Shown in pieces: positions 17,301 to 24,062 of a stretch of 34,437 nt of DNA. The stretch's first letter is position 1. Every line of letters starts with the position of its first letter. The notes under the pieces were generated by a model. The model saw nothing but the letters and a program-made list of their open reading frames with translations, was not told the origin of the DNA and ran no database searches. The stretch comes from an uncultured Eubacterium sp. (GTDB lineage: Bacteria > Bacillota > Clostridia > Lachnospirales > Lachnospiraceae), in the NCBI GenBank assembly GCA_905236735.1, contig CAJOOU010000161.1:1-34437 (forward strand), written 5' to 3'. Both the position numbers and the translations under genes were made by a program.

Positions 17301-20118
17301 TGAGATTACAGTAAATGCAAACGGACATGTTATAAAGAATGCATTTATCAACCTTGCCACAAAGGATTATCTGACACAGTCAACATATCCGGCAGGCAAG
17401 AGCGGACTTGCATATTACCTGACAGCAGGAAATGCATATTCGTTCTATGGATATTATACATACGGACAGACTCACTACACAGATGTCAACCCGGCAGACG
17501 GATACTACACGGTAGACATCGGACAGCAGACTGACGCTACAGGCTCATTTGCAGTAACTACAGCCGGCTGGTATAACCTCTACATCACATATGATGAGAG
17601 AACAGACAGCGAAGGCAACAAAGTTGTTGATACAAAGATAGTACATGTACTCCTTCCTGAAAGCGTAACGGGACCGGAGATAGCACAGTACAATGACACA
17701 AGTGTAAATGTTACATCATCAATCGACACCGAGGGAACATACACAGATAAGAGAATGATGATTTCGTACACGGATCCGGTAACGAGTTCTTCAAAGACCA
17801 TTACAAAGGTTATGTACGGACTTATCACAGATGAGAAGGCATTAAGTACTTATGACGGAAGCGGCAAGTATACGGTAGGCTCATGGTACAGAATGTCACT
17901 TGCAACAGACGGTGATGTAACCCTTCTTAACGGACAGATAGACGGAGCTGAAGGCGGCAGGAACTTCAACATAGTAGTTGACAAGACCGGTGAGTACATC
18001 GTAGCTGTATACGATAAATACTACGGAAATAAATACTATTATGTAACAGTTACCGACGAGGATGTACCTGTAACAAGCGCAGAAAGTCAGGACGCAGCAA
18101 GAATTACAGTTACAGGCAATGTGATTTCTGCAGCCAACGGTGACGGAAATGTAAGATTCATCAAGGATGTAACGGAGACGGCAGATGTAGATTACAACAA
18201 GGGCTACACCCTCACACTTAAAGAGGGCGGAGTAAGAGCCATCCGTACAATAGACAGCGTAGGTAGGGTTTCACAGTCACTTGTAACCACAGATACATTT
18301 GACGCAGACAAGACAGAACTCAAAGCTTTAATAGAGCAGGCAGAGAGATTTATACAGGCGTACACACCACTTGAGCAGGCAGCATATGACGAGCAGACAG
18401 AATCAGGATACTGGGCAGTAAATACAGCATACGAAGGACTTGAAGCATTAATCACTGCAACAGAAGGTGAGATTGTAACACCTAAGGATGTTTACGATTC
18501 TGAAAGCGTAACAGTAGCTCAGATTGATGAGGCGGTAGCTGCTATGCAGACTGCAATCGAAGAGTTTAGAGAAAACTCTAAGGAAATCGATCCGGAACTT
18601 GTATATGTCAGATATAACGGAAACGGCACAGCAGATCTTGTAGTAGATGCGGGAGCAAATACACTTGTAAAGGTTGTATACTCAGCACAGGAATACTACA
18701 CCATAGTTAACGGCATAGGTAATAGAGAAATAAGCCAGCAGGCATGGGACAGCTGGGCAGGCATAAGCTCAGAGGACTTCGTTGAGGCGGCACCTAATGC
18801 AACAACCTACGAGATTACAGATGTTGATGACGGTATCTATACATTCATGGTTAAGGTTGGAGATGCAGTATACTTCAGAAATCCGGTGGTTTCAAAGAAT
18901 GACCAGACAGATGAAGGACGCATAGCTCAGGTTAAGGCATTCCTTGACGGCTCGGCATCATATGACCCGGATGATTTACTTACCGAAGGACAGCAGCTGC
19001 TTAATACAGTATCTACATACACAGAGTTTACACAGGACAACAGCAACTCACCTTTCGTATCTGATGTACTTTACGAAGCACTCCAGGGAGCATACAACAA
19101 CGCAAGGGCGCAGTACAACAATACGACAGACCTTGATACACTCAAGGAAGTAACCATAGACTTAAACAACAGGATTCGTCAGGTTAAAGAGTCTATGAGA
19201 TACGAGGTACAGGAGCATGAGATTGAGTTTACGGTAACAAATGCAGACACAGGAGCAATCCTTGCAACCAACACCTCAGATAATGTAACAACAATGTTTG
19301 TAGCCAAGGGCGAATATGATAAGTGGTCAACTTTCGCAAAGGCAAGCTATCAGGCTCTTGAGATAACAGACAACGGCGAGACAAGAACATCAGAGTTTAA
19401 TGTACAGGGTGACGGAACCTACACAGCATATGTTAAGTACGAAGACGGAACCTACGAATTCGCAACATTCGAACTTGACGGCTACGGCGGATATCCACTT
19501 ATTGCAACACATGACGGCTCTAACATCGTAGTAGCAATTAAGGATGGAGCAGTTAAGTCAAACGGAAACGCAATAACAACAGATGATGTTACAGAACTTG
19601 CAATTGCATACGGCATACAGTACAGCTACAGCGCAAGCGACAGCGATACATGGAAGTCACTCACATGGGATGGCAACTCAGCAACAAGAGCAATGCTTGG
19701 AAGCGGCGAGCATACAGTACATGCATTAATAGATGGAATAGAGTACTTCATACCGGCTTACCCGAACGAGACACCTATAGTAAGAAGCATTTCAAACAAT
19801 GAAGACGGTGGCAAGGTAATAGTATTCTCAGACAGCTCTAAGATTGCATGGGTAGCATACGCAGCAGGCGAGCATACAAGCTGGACACAGATGCTTCAGT
19901 CAACAGCGGGAGTACACTACATAGCACAGAACGAAGAAGTAATAATCCCGGCATGGACAGATGAGTCAGCAGATGCACAGTACACATTCTTCCTTAAGGG
20001 TGTGGACGGCGAAGACGATTACATCGTAACAGTATCTAAAGGACAATATGGTGTTGCAACCGTAACAACTACATATTCATCTACGGATGAGCCTGAAGAG
20101 GAAGAGGCAACACCGTAA
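11377..20118 (+). CDS. Giant secreted multidomain surface protein 2 (~2913 aa), paralog of giant protein 1 with the same domain order
   Basis: The track start 11371 is a TTG only 2 nt from the RBS aaggagg (about 11363-11369); ATG 11377 has proper spacing. Signal peptide-like MRKRISGIPKSYKILAVILALAFVLANITNITNA followed by an acidic region; GTFDGNGYVIKNL; YTFVGWYLDKEG; GWYT modules; FIVAR-like helices. No recognised anchor; acidic tail DEPEEEEATP. Confidence 0.93.
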   Translation: MRKRISGIPKSYKILAVILALAFVLANITNITNAGDEEEDTTAMEVIQEVGEEGEIAEEQPQEETEEAAVETAEETSVKTTTETIENKRFDVSVEEESVGALGDATKVTVEDVTNDVDETKIEQVLSDADMDADEAVTQTLDITLVTSSGEETQPASDVTVSIPVPDDMDASTVKVYNLDDGNKPVEVDAVVSNGYVQFTRDHFCNFCLVALGVNHGEDVREISDASVYWYAKDTTASTFYISNGAELRGLSLLTRGKVVYDATTGVVYDTQEAGEHQQETNGALNFSGKTIVLSCDITMSSSMEFDGLGTQSTPFAGTFDGNGYVIKNLHLAPSSGYVGMFAYANGAVIKNLGLVGATYSSSQYCDGAAILVGKGTNVTILNSYLYNPTITMKSDESSFYVGAIAANATGTVKNCYVAGVSKNIGYTDTTMTNANAVYTAFGSDTTCDNCYSDSASKTTLTFNASGDNTGSSNDSVVGVTVVSAAQVSSSAAAGSDTPGVAALLNAGAVSNGTVEVGHTIYALSGGRPIIQAGVTEVTSGTLNVKVVSNGVISTKAGYLYTKNLESDSYSTPSTSIATIMVADYGNIFIKQAANTDYTFVGWYLDKEGTQQYTPAEGSYNSDEIQIEQSSENVTVYAVYTGGPASVSVYAVDNGADGQGQAYDAAELVIVDSEKNSKGTSAEGDMNSTVTVAVAAPTDLGSNGKQFLGWYISSDSDNTTTVDFDTDTFLGDDKAPITYTEDGETKTAYYATTLKLTGRNMVVKAVFANSVQIQLMYGTYYESDSADTGTMCDASMGITQITPGGVVVEQNGQVLGSQAYVALGGTYTVTAKSKAGYSFAGFYSNASCRPQYLITTDQSYTTTLSDTSDTILVKIYVAYVPTSTATITHDGNTITINDDGQILQKVVWQYSGTCKFAYSSWNSYVQNGLGKYTNANNIKSASVVNVGGYRSDYSANKNAFEWNGSNGYFMIFNSDTTGMNSPISGKQITVMYPGHYTFLLTPKNGVMYSVDVEITADEMGTLTGEPDVSKNGATLTVNGNGNTIVQAFYQLTTTDLTGDEPSVATSWYRYTVNGQQTVYDSSFDRQFDLRTYNGANGYINLGANCDGIQIQANRFGYYTFWIKYGEEGNIVQRVVRVGNVAGEDEEEFDEEEVGDAIISVLQKTSYANTSWVYAKVKFVAQDGAQKYGVKFNDTLVEMNGGAYGGYYYIETKALTAATDYTMIPVYYNGSDWVEFGNAKSLTTPNATVQSNYGSGYYGNTASGVAFKTMVNGSDQKNEAVGKTSSGSNVKTTYANQGWHLSTSGASTVTVSASAGLKTGTSGTEYAKYTYVLHNNSDQAVSGYKLGLWTDVQIGDNDYAPISAMNYGFMMEDTHTSCSTAGLGFALVANSDVYPDGLTGSTTCTSYWYGRYYQASNNVFNSTSTQYLTGLDSGAAISWQNITIPAGDCYVITIYMGVTDAATLRNTASVSYDPGINHTRDTAEVLPNGTTGSYNTIEKVYYQLSSTNTGASTNPYVFDEYITNDDENGRAVLNETSLQNGLASFKANGVQYKSVNGTQGYRTISGPSVSGFDYQNGSDAYSAANINIIETANTNWTSGDSQANKLQFTEAGWYTFLIQYKEYYSTGEESSDGQSQVTWHYVTKLAVINVKVTEDDISAQPSATAIDNTIAIFNSGAELTSVNYQLTSVDLDAATIPVLYSTWYRYCQTGKGFDADDNPVGDADVIAKFTEANGSSGTRSTGSGLTGTDDPIYGVKQIVLTQPGWYTVILNYNNSAGTAKQVIKYLYFSEENINYGVPRINKTGNNITVSNFGGTISQVLYQLTTYDEQYIDENYDDGAAGYLAAGTDFIEDYGYGSGRYYTTIGQDKYRKQNSTGDFTIFSRIGLFETEEDFNTYNAETNDTRSALLLKTNGSAGYRSAHLSTEDSSANITVRTAGWYTLRITYGTVTITRYVQITEADIQGANAPTASINETTGEITVNANGHVIKNAFINLATKDYLTQSTYPAGKSGLAYYLTAGNAYSFYGYYTYGQTHYTDVNPADGYYTVDIGQQTDATGSFAVTTAGWYNLYITYDERTDSEGNKVVDTKIVHVLLPESVTGPEIAQYNDTSVNVTSSIDTEGTYTDKRMMISYTDPVTSSSKTITKVMYGLITDEKALSTYDGSGKYTVGSWYRMSLATDGDVTLLNGQIDGAEGGRNFNIVVDKTGEYIVAVYDKYYGNKYYYVTVTDEDVPVTSAESQDAARITVTGNVISAANGDGNVRFIKDVTETADVDYNKGYTLTLKEGGVRAIRTIDSVGRVSQSLVTTDTFDADKTELKALIEQAERFIQAYTPLEQAAYDEQTESGYWAVNTAYEGLEALITATEGEIVTPKDVYDSESVTVAQIDEAVAAMQTAIEEFRENSKEIDPELVYVRYNGNGTADLVVDAGANTLVKVVYSAQEYYTIVNGIGNREISQQAWDSWAGISSEDFVEAAPNATTYEITDVDDGIYTFMVKVGDAVYFRNPVVSKNDQTDEGRIAQVKAFLDGSASYDPDDLLTEGQQLLNTVSTYTEFTQDNSNSPFVSDVLYEALQGAYNNARAQYNNTTDLDTLKEVTIDLNNRIRQVKESMRYEVQEHEIEFTVTNADTGAILATNTSDNVTTMFVAKGEYDKWSTFAKASYQALEITDNGETRTSEFNVQGDGTYTAYVKYEDGTYEFATFELDGYGGYPLIATHDGSNIVVAIKDGAVKSNGNAITTDDVTELAIAYGIQYSYSASDSDTWKSLTWDGNSATRAMLGSGEHTVHALIDGIEYFIPAYPNETPIVRSISNNEDGGKVIVFSDSSKIAWVAYAAGEHTSWTQMLQSTAGVHYIAQNEEVIIPAWTDESADAQYTFFLKGVDGEDDYIVTVSKGQYGVATVTTTYSSTDEPEEEEATP
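12280..12650 (+). other. GLUG-motif-like region of giant protein 2
   Basis: TPFAGTFDGNGYVIKNLHLAPSSGYVGMFAYANGAVIKNLGLVG...VGAIAANATGTVKNCYVAG. Confidence 0.65.
13030..14010 (+). other. InlB B-repeat-like units in giant protein 2
   Basis: YTFVGWYLDKEGTQQY, FLGWYISSDSD, YSFAGFYSNASC. Confidence 0.65.
14025..19480 (+). repeat. Series of ~9 diverged 'G[WYHEI]Y' beta modules in giant protein 2
   Basis: PGHYTFLL (~14355), FGYYTFWIKY (~14722), AGWYTFLIQY (~16207), PGWYTVILNY (~16660), AGWYTLRITY (~17180), AGWYNLYITY (~17565), TGEYIVAVYD (~17990), DGIYTFMVKV (~18836), DGTYTAYVKY (~19412), in the same order as in giant protein 1. Confidence 0.8.
18301..19200 (+). other. FIVAR-like alpha-helical segments near the C-terminus of giant protein 2 (counterpart in giant 1 at about 9617-10470)
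   Basis: ELKALIEQAERFIQAYTPLEQAAYDEQTESGYWAVNTAYEGLEALITATEGE...TVAQIDEAVAAMQTAIEEF and LTEGQQLLNTVSTYTEFTQ...VLYEALQGAYNNARAQYNN. Confidence 0.55.
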
Positions 20119-20119
20119 A

Positions 20120-20169
20120 CACTTAGCTATAAAAAGGAGAGTGCATGAAAATGCACTCTCCTATAAGTG
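20120..20169 (+). promoter_or_regulatory. RNA hairpin sequestering the SD and start codon of the priming sugar transferase
   Basis: Perfect 12-bp stem aggagagtgcat (20135-20146) / atgcactctcct (20151-20162) with a GAAA loop; outer pairing cactta (20120-20125) / taagtg (20164-20169). SD aaggag and ATG 20145 lie in the stem. Confidence 0.7.
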
Positions 20170-22127
20170 CTTATATGAAAGACAGCAGATATTTTAAATT
20201 ATCAAACATTATTGCGATAACAGATATAATTGCGATGTTGATTTCGTATGTTATCGCCAACAAAATAAAGTTCGACTGGTGGAGAACCGGTATCATGAAC
20301 AATGACACATCTTATATGACACTGTATGTATATATACTGGTGGCATATCTTGTTGTGGAATTTTTTATGCCCAGGAGACACAGGCTGATATCCCGTGGGC
20401 TTGTGGGAGAATTTATTGATGTCGCCTATACCCATCTGTATGTTGTGGCAGTAGTAACCGTATATTTGTATGTTACCAAAACATCGGAAAACTATTCCCG
20501 TGAACAGATGATACTTTTCTTCATAATCAGTATCTTTGTGATGTTTATCGAAAGAAAGATGATAAAGCAGGTCGCACTTAAGTGGGTACACCGGTCAGGC
20601 AACGAAGAAAAGATAGTACTTGTCACCACCTCCGACAAGGCCGAAGAGATAGTCTGCAGAATCAAAAAGACACAGAACTGGGATTTCAGGATTACGGCAA
20701 TTGCAGTAATTGATAAGGACCTCAGGGAAGAATACATTGATGACATAGAGATAGTAGCATCGGCGGATACACTTATAAAAACAGTGGAAGAAGCCGAGGT
20801 GGACGCATTGTTTTTGTGCCTTGACGAAGATGATGACAAGTTCCTTCCGACAAACAGCAGAAAAGAACTCGTGGATAAATTCTGCGACATGGGCAAGAAA
20901 GTTCATATCAATACCGAAATATTTGAGACAAGCAAGGAAATGACAGAGCAGCAGATGCTCGGAGAATATGCGGTCATAACCTACAGGCTGCCCGAGTATA
21001 AAAAGGGAGTCGGTCCAATCAGGAGAATTCTGGATATTGTCGTAGGTCTGGCTCTGTTTTTGCCATATATTGCCGTATATCTTTTGGTCTGCGTGGGACA
21101 TTTTCTTGAGGGAGACAACGGAGTAACGGTAATAAGCATACCCAAGGTTACGAGGAACGGTCGCAGATTTTATCAGCATCGTTTCAGAACGGTAAAAAGA
21201 AAATCCTCGAAGAGAAAGAAACAAAGCTGCGGAGTAACGGGCAAAATAATCAGAGGACTTGGAATAGGCTGGCTGCCTCAGTGTATAAATCTGATTTGGG
21301 GAGACGAATCTTTGGCAGGACCTAAGCCTCCTCTTGTCAGTGAGTATCTGGATTATACACCGGAGCAAAAAAAGAGCCTGTGTGTTAAAGCGGGAGTTTT
21401 TGCAAAGGGATTGTCATATTCGGTATTTGAAAAAGAGGAGTTATTTGTACTTGATATGATGGAGGAAGAAGAGAGGCCTCTTGATTTGGGTGAGGGGGGA
21501 TTTCTAAAAGAAAATCCTGTTTACAATTTTTTAAAGAGGGCAGCGGATATTGTGATTTCGGCATGTGCCCTTGCTGTGCTCTCCCCGTTTTTTCTGATTC
21601 TTGCAATAATGATAAAATGGTCTGACGGCGGTAATGTATTCTACAGGCAGGTAAGACTCGGAAAGTACGGAAGAAAAATCAGAATATATAAATTCAGAAC
21701 CATGCATATGAAATTCCGCAGACTTGAAAAGTCACTTTCGCCCGAGCAGTATGAAAAATACCTCAAGGAATATAAGATAGATGATGACCCGAGAATCACA
21801 AAAATGGGTGAGACAATGAGGAGAACTTCCGTAGACGAGCTTCCTCAGCTGTGGAATGTGCTAAAAGGAGAGATGTCCCTTATAGGGCCTCGCCCTATAG
21901 TAGAGAAAGAACTTTCCCATTACAAGGGCAATGAGAAAAAGCTTCTCTCCGTAAAGCCGGGAATTACCGGATACTGGGGCGCAAATGGCAGAAACAATAT
22001 CACTTATGACAGCGGACAAAGACAGAATATGGAACTTTACTATGTGGAAAATGCAGGAATTATGCTTGATATAAAGATTTTTCTGGGAAGCATTCCGGCA
22101 GTACTAAAGAGACGGGGAGCGAAATAA
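20145..22127 (+). CDS. Undecaprenyl-phosphate sugar phosphotransferase (polyprenol PGT family, WbaP-like topology) with duplicated PGT domain
   Basis: Multi-TM N-terminus, CoA/NAD-binding-like middle region, C-terminal canonical PGT: KRAADIVISACAL...VFYRQVRLGKYGRKIRIYKFRTMH...RRTSVDELPQLWNVLKGEMSLIGPRP...KPGITGYWGANGR. Confidence 0.9.
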   Translation: MKMHSPISAYMKDSRYFKLSNIIAITDIIAMLISYVIANKIKFDWWRTGIMNNDTSYMTLYVYILVAYLVVEFFMPRRHRLISRGLVGEFIDVAYTHLYVVAVVTVYLYVTKTSENYSREQMILFFIISIFVMFIERKMIKQVALKWVHRSGNEEKIVLVTTSDKAEEIVCRIKKTQNWDFRITAIAVIDKDLREEYIDDIEIVASADTLIKTVEEAEVDALFLCLDEDDDKFLPTNSRKELVDKFCDMGKKVHINTEIFETSKEMTEQQMLGEYAVITYRLPEYKKGVGPIRRILDIVVGLALFLPYIAVYLLVCVGHFLEGDNGVTVISIPKVTRNGRRFYQHRFRTVKRKSSKRKKQSCGVTGKIIRGLGIGWLPQCINLIWGDESLAGPKPPLVSEYLDYTPEQKKSLCVKAGVFAKGLSYSVFEKEELFVLDMMEEEERPLDLGEGGFLKENPVYNFLKRAADIVISACALAVLSPFFLILAIMIKWSDGGNVFYRQVRLGKYGRKIRIYKFRTMHMKFRRLEKSLSPEQYEKYLKEYKIDDDPRITKMGETMRRTSVDELPQLWNVLKGEMSLIGPRPIVEKELSHYKGNEKKLLSVKPGITGYWGANGRNNITYDSGQRQNMELYYVENAGIMLDIKIFLGSIPAVLKRRGAK

Positions 22128-23002
22128 TGCGTTATGTAATCGGGGATGTTCATGGATGTTTCGATGAACTGATGCTTATTATAAAAAAGATAACAAGGCA
22201 GGACAAAGATGCAGCCTTTATCCTTACAGGAGATCTTATAGACAGAGGTCCGAAGGTGGGAGAGACGATAGAATGGGCCATGGAAAACATCACGCCAAAC
22301 GGCAGGTTCAGGTGCATCAGAGGCAATCATGAACAGCTTGCAATAGACTGGTATTACAGGGATTTTCTTCCATGGACTTCCAGAAAATTTGCGATAGGAA
22401 AAAAGAGATTTCCCGAATCGGAATTCGATTTTTCTGATGAGATGAAAGGACAGGGCAGAAAACGCAGGGAAGATGTGTATCCCATAATAGAGTTTTTTGA
22501 ATCTTTGCCGTTTTCCCTGACGGAAAAGGTGGGGGATATTACCTACAGAATAGTGCATTCATGGTATCTGCCGGACGAAAAAAACGAGGAAAAACAGCAC
22601 TTTGCCAACCTGTGGTCCAGATATGAAGGCGGTAACAGCGAATCGGACGAGATTATTATTCACGGACATAATCCGACTCTTAATCTTGAAAGAACATGTG
22701 CGGCCGACAATACCAACCCGCCCGGAATGATAAATTACTATGAAAATGCGATAAATGTTGATGGGGGCTGTGTTTTCGGAGAGGGACTTTATTTCCCTTA
22801 TGCGTGTATGCTGTGTGCAGTCTGCCTTGAAACCCTTGAGGAGTTTTATCCCTATACTCTTGAGGAGAGGTTCATGAACTTAGGGAGAGGACGGAGGAGA
22901 CGGCAGGATGCAGTTTCCGATGCAAGGGCATACGCAGAGCAGTATGATGTGTCGCTCAATCCGTACAGACAGAAGATGCTTGACAGACTTGCGGGGAGGT
23001 GA
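22127..23002 (+). CDS. PPP-family metallophosphatase (Ser/Thr phosphatase / Ap4A hydrolase-like)
   Basis: Signatures GDVHGC, GDLIDRGP, GNHEQ, HGHNP. Start overlaps the upstream stop (TAATG). Confidence 0.9.
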   Translation: MRYVIGDVHGCFDELMLIIKKITRQDKDAAFILTGDLIDRGPKVGETIEWAMENITPNGRFRCIRGNHEQLAIDWYYRDFLPWTSRKFAIGKKRFPESEFDFSDEMKGQGRKRREDVYPIIEFFESLPFSLTEKVGDITYRIVHSWYLPDEKNEEKQHFANLWSRYEGGNSESDEIIIHGHNPTLNLERTCAADNTNPPGMINYYENAINVDGGCVFGEGLYFPYACMLCAVCLETLEEFYPYTLEERFMNLGRGRRRRQDAVSDARAYAEQYDVSLNPYRQKMLDRLAGR

Positions 23003-23006
23003 GTGG

Positions 23007-24062
23007 ATGAGATATGTACTTAAGGTTTATGCCGCAAGTGAGGCAAAGGAGAAAAATGCCGGAGGAAAGGCTCCGAGAGATATAGAAACAATTCTTAAAA
23101 AGAAGGGGTTTGTTTCTCTGCCGGTGGAGGTCAGACACGGTGAAAAAGGAAAGCTGTTTAAACGGTGGAGGATAATATGGACAAAGATGAAGCGGCTTAA
23201 GGCCGGGGATGAGCTTTTGATGCAGTATCCTTTTGATGCGTCTTCGACCATTATCCCGCTGATTATTAAAAGGCTGCAGCTTGAGGGCATAAGTGTTTAT
23301 ATACTTGTTCACGATCTGCCGACACTGAGCCGGGGCAAAAATGTGGATATTCCTCCACACATAAGAGCAAAAACGGGGATAACCGAAAAGATGATTATGA
23401 CGGCGGCGGACGGAGTGATAGTCCATTCGGCTCCGATGAAGAGATATCTTAAACGAAAATACGGGGTGAAAAATATCGGAGTTCTTAAGCTGTTTGATTA
23501 TATTATGCCGGAGGGCTTATCAGCCCGCGCGGGCAGAGAGCTTCCTCTTGTTGTTGCGGGCAATCTTCACCCGGAGAAATCCGGATACATTTACACCCTT
23601 AGGGAAAAACTCAATCTTTACGGAGTGGGATTTGACAAAAATATGGCCGGAGATAATATAATTTATAAAGGGAGTTTTACTCCGGAGGAGCTGCCGGGAG
23701 AGCTTGAAGGGTCGTTTGGGCTTGTCTGGGACGGACCTTCCCGGGAGGAGTGCAGCGGTATAACGGGCAGGTATCTGAGATACAACTCGCCTCACAAGCT
23801 ATCTCTTTATATAGCGGCAGGTTTGCCTGTTATAGTATGGGATAAGGCCGCATCGGCCGGGATTGTTAAAAAAGAGGGACTGGGTATCTGCGTCTCTTCG
23901 CTTGAAAATATAGGCGAGGAAATAAAAAAGATATCACAGGAAAGCTACAGTGACATGCTTTTCAGCGTAAATCGTTTCGGAGATATGCTTAAGAACGGAC
24001 ATTTTACATTAAAGGCTGTCGGTAAATGTATGGGGGACTATGGAGAAACCGAGCATAATTAA
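23007..24062 (+). CDS. GT-B-type glycosyltransferase, galactofuranosyltransferase-like
   Basis: MRYVLKVYAASEAKEK..., DELLMQYPF, VHDLPTLSRG, LVWDGPSREECSGITGRYLRYNSPHKLSLYIAAGLPVIVWDKAA; start moved from 22908 to ATG 23007 (RBS ggggaggtg). Confidence 0.8.
   Translation: MRYVLKVYAASEAKEKNAGGKAPRDIETILKKKGFVSLPVEVRHGEKGKLFKRWRIIWTKMKRLKAGDELLMQYPFDASSTIIPLIIKRLQLEGISVYILVHDLPTLSRGKNVDIPPHIRAKTGITEKMIMTAADGVIVHSAPMKRYLKRKYGVKNIGVLKLFDYIMPEGLSARAGRELPLVVAGNLHPEKSGYIYTLREKLNLYGVGFDKNMAGDNIIYKGSFTPEELPGELEGSFGLVWDGPSREECSGITGRYLRYNSPHKLSLYIAAGLPVIVWDKAASAGIVKKEGLGICVSSLENIGEEIKKISQESYSDMLFSVNRFGDMLKNGHFTLKAVGKCMGDYGETEHN

Noticed and set aside
20135-20162. Rho-independent terminator for the giant-gene transcript
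   Set aside because: No T-run follows the stem on the + strand (ataagtgctta). A T-run follows only on the - strand, where no gene is seen. Cannot exclude partial termination or processing.
20595-21368. 257-aa antisense ORF opposite the sugar transferase
   Set aside because: Antisense to strongly conserved PGT coding sequence; no recognisable motifs.
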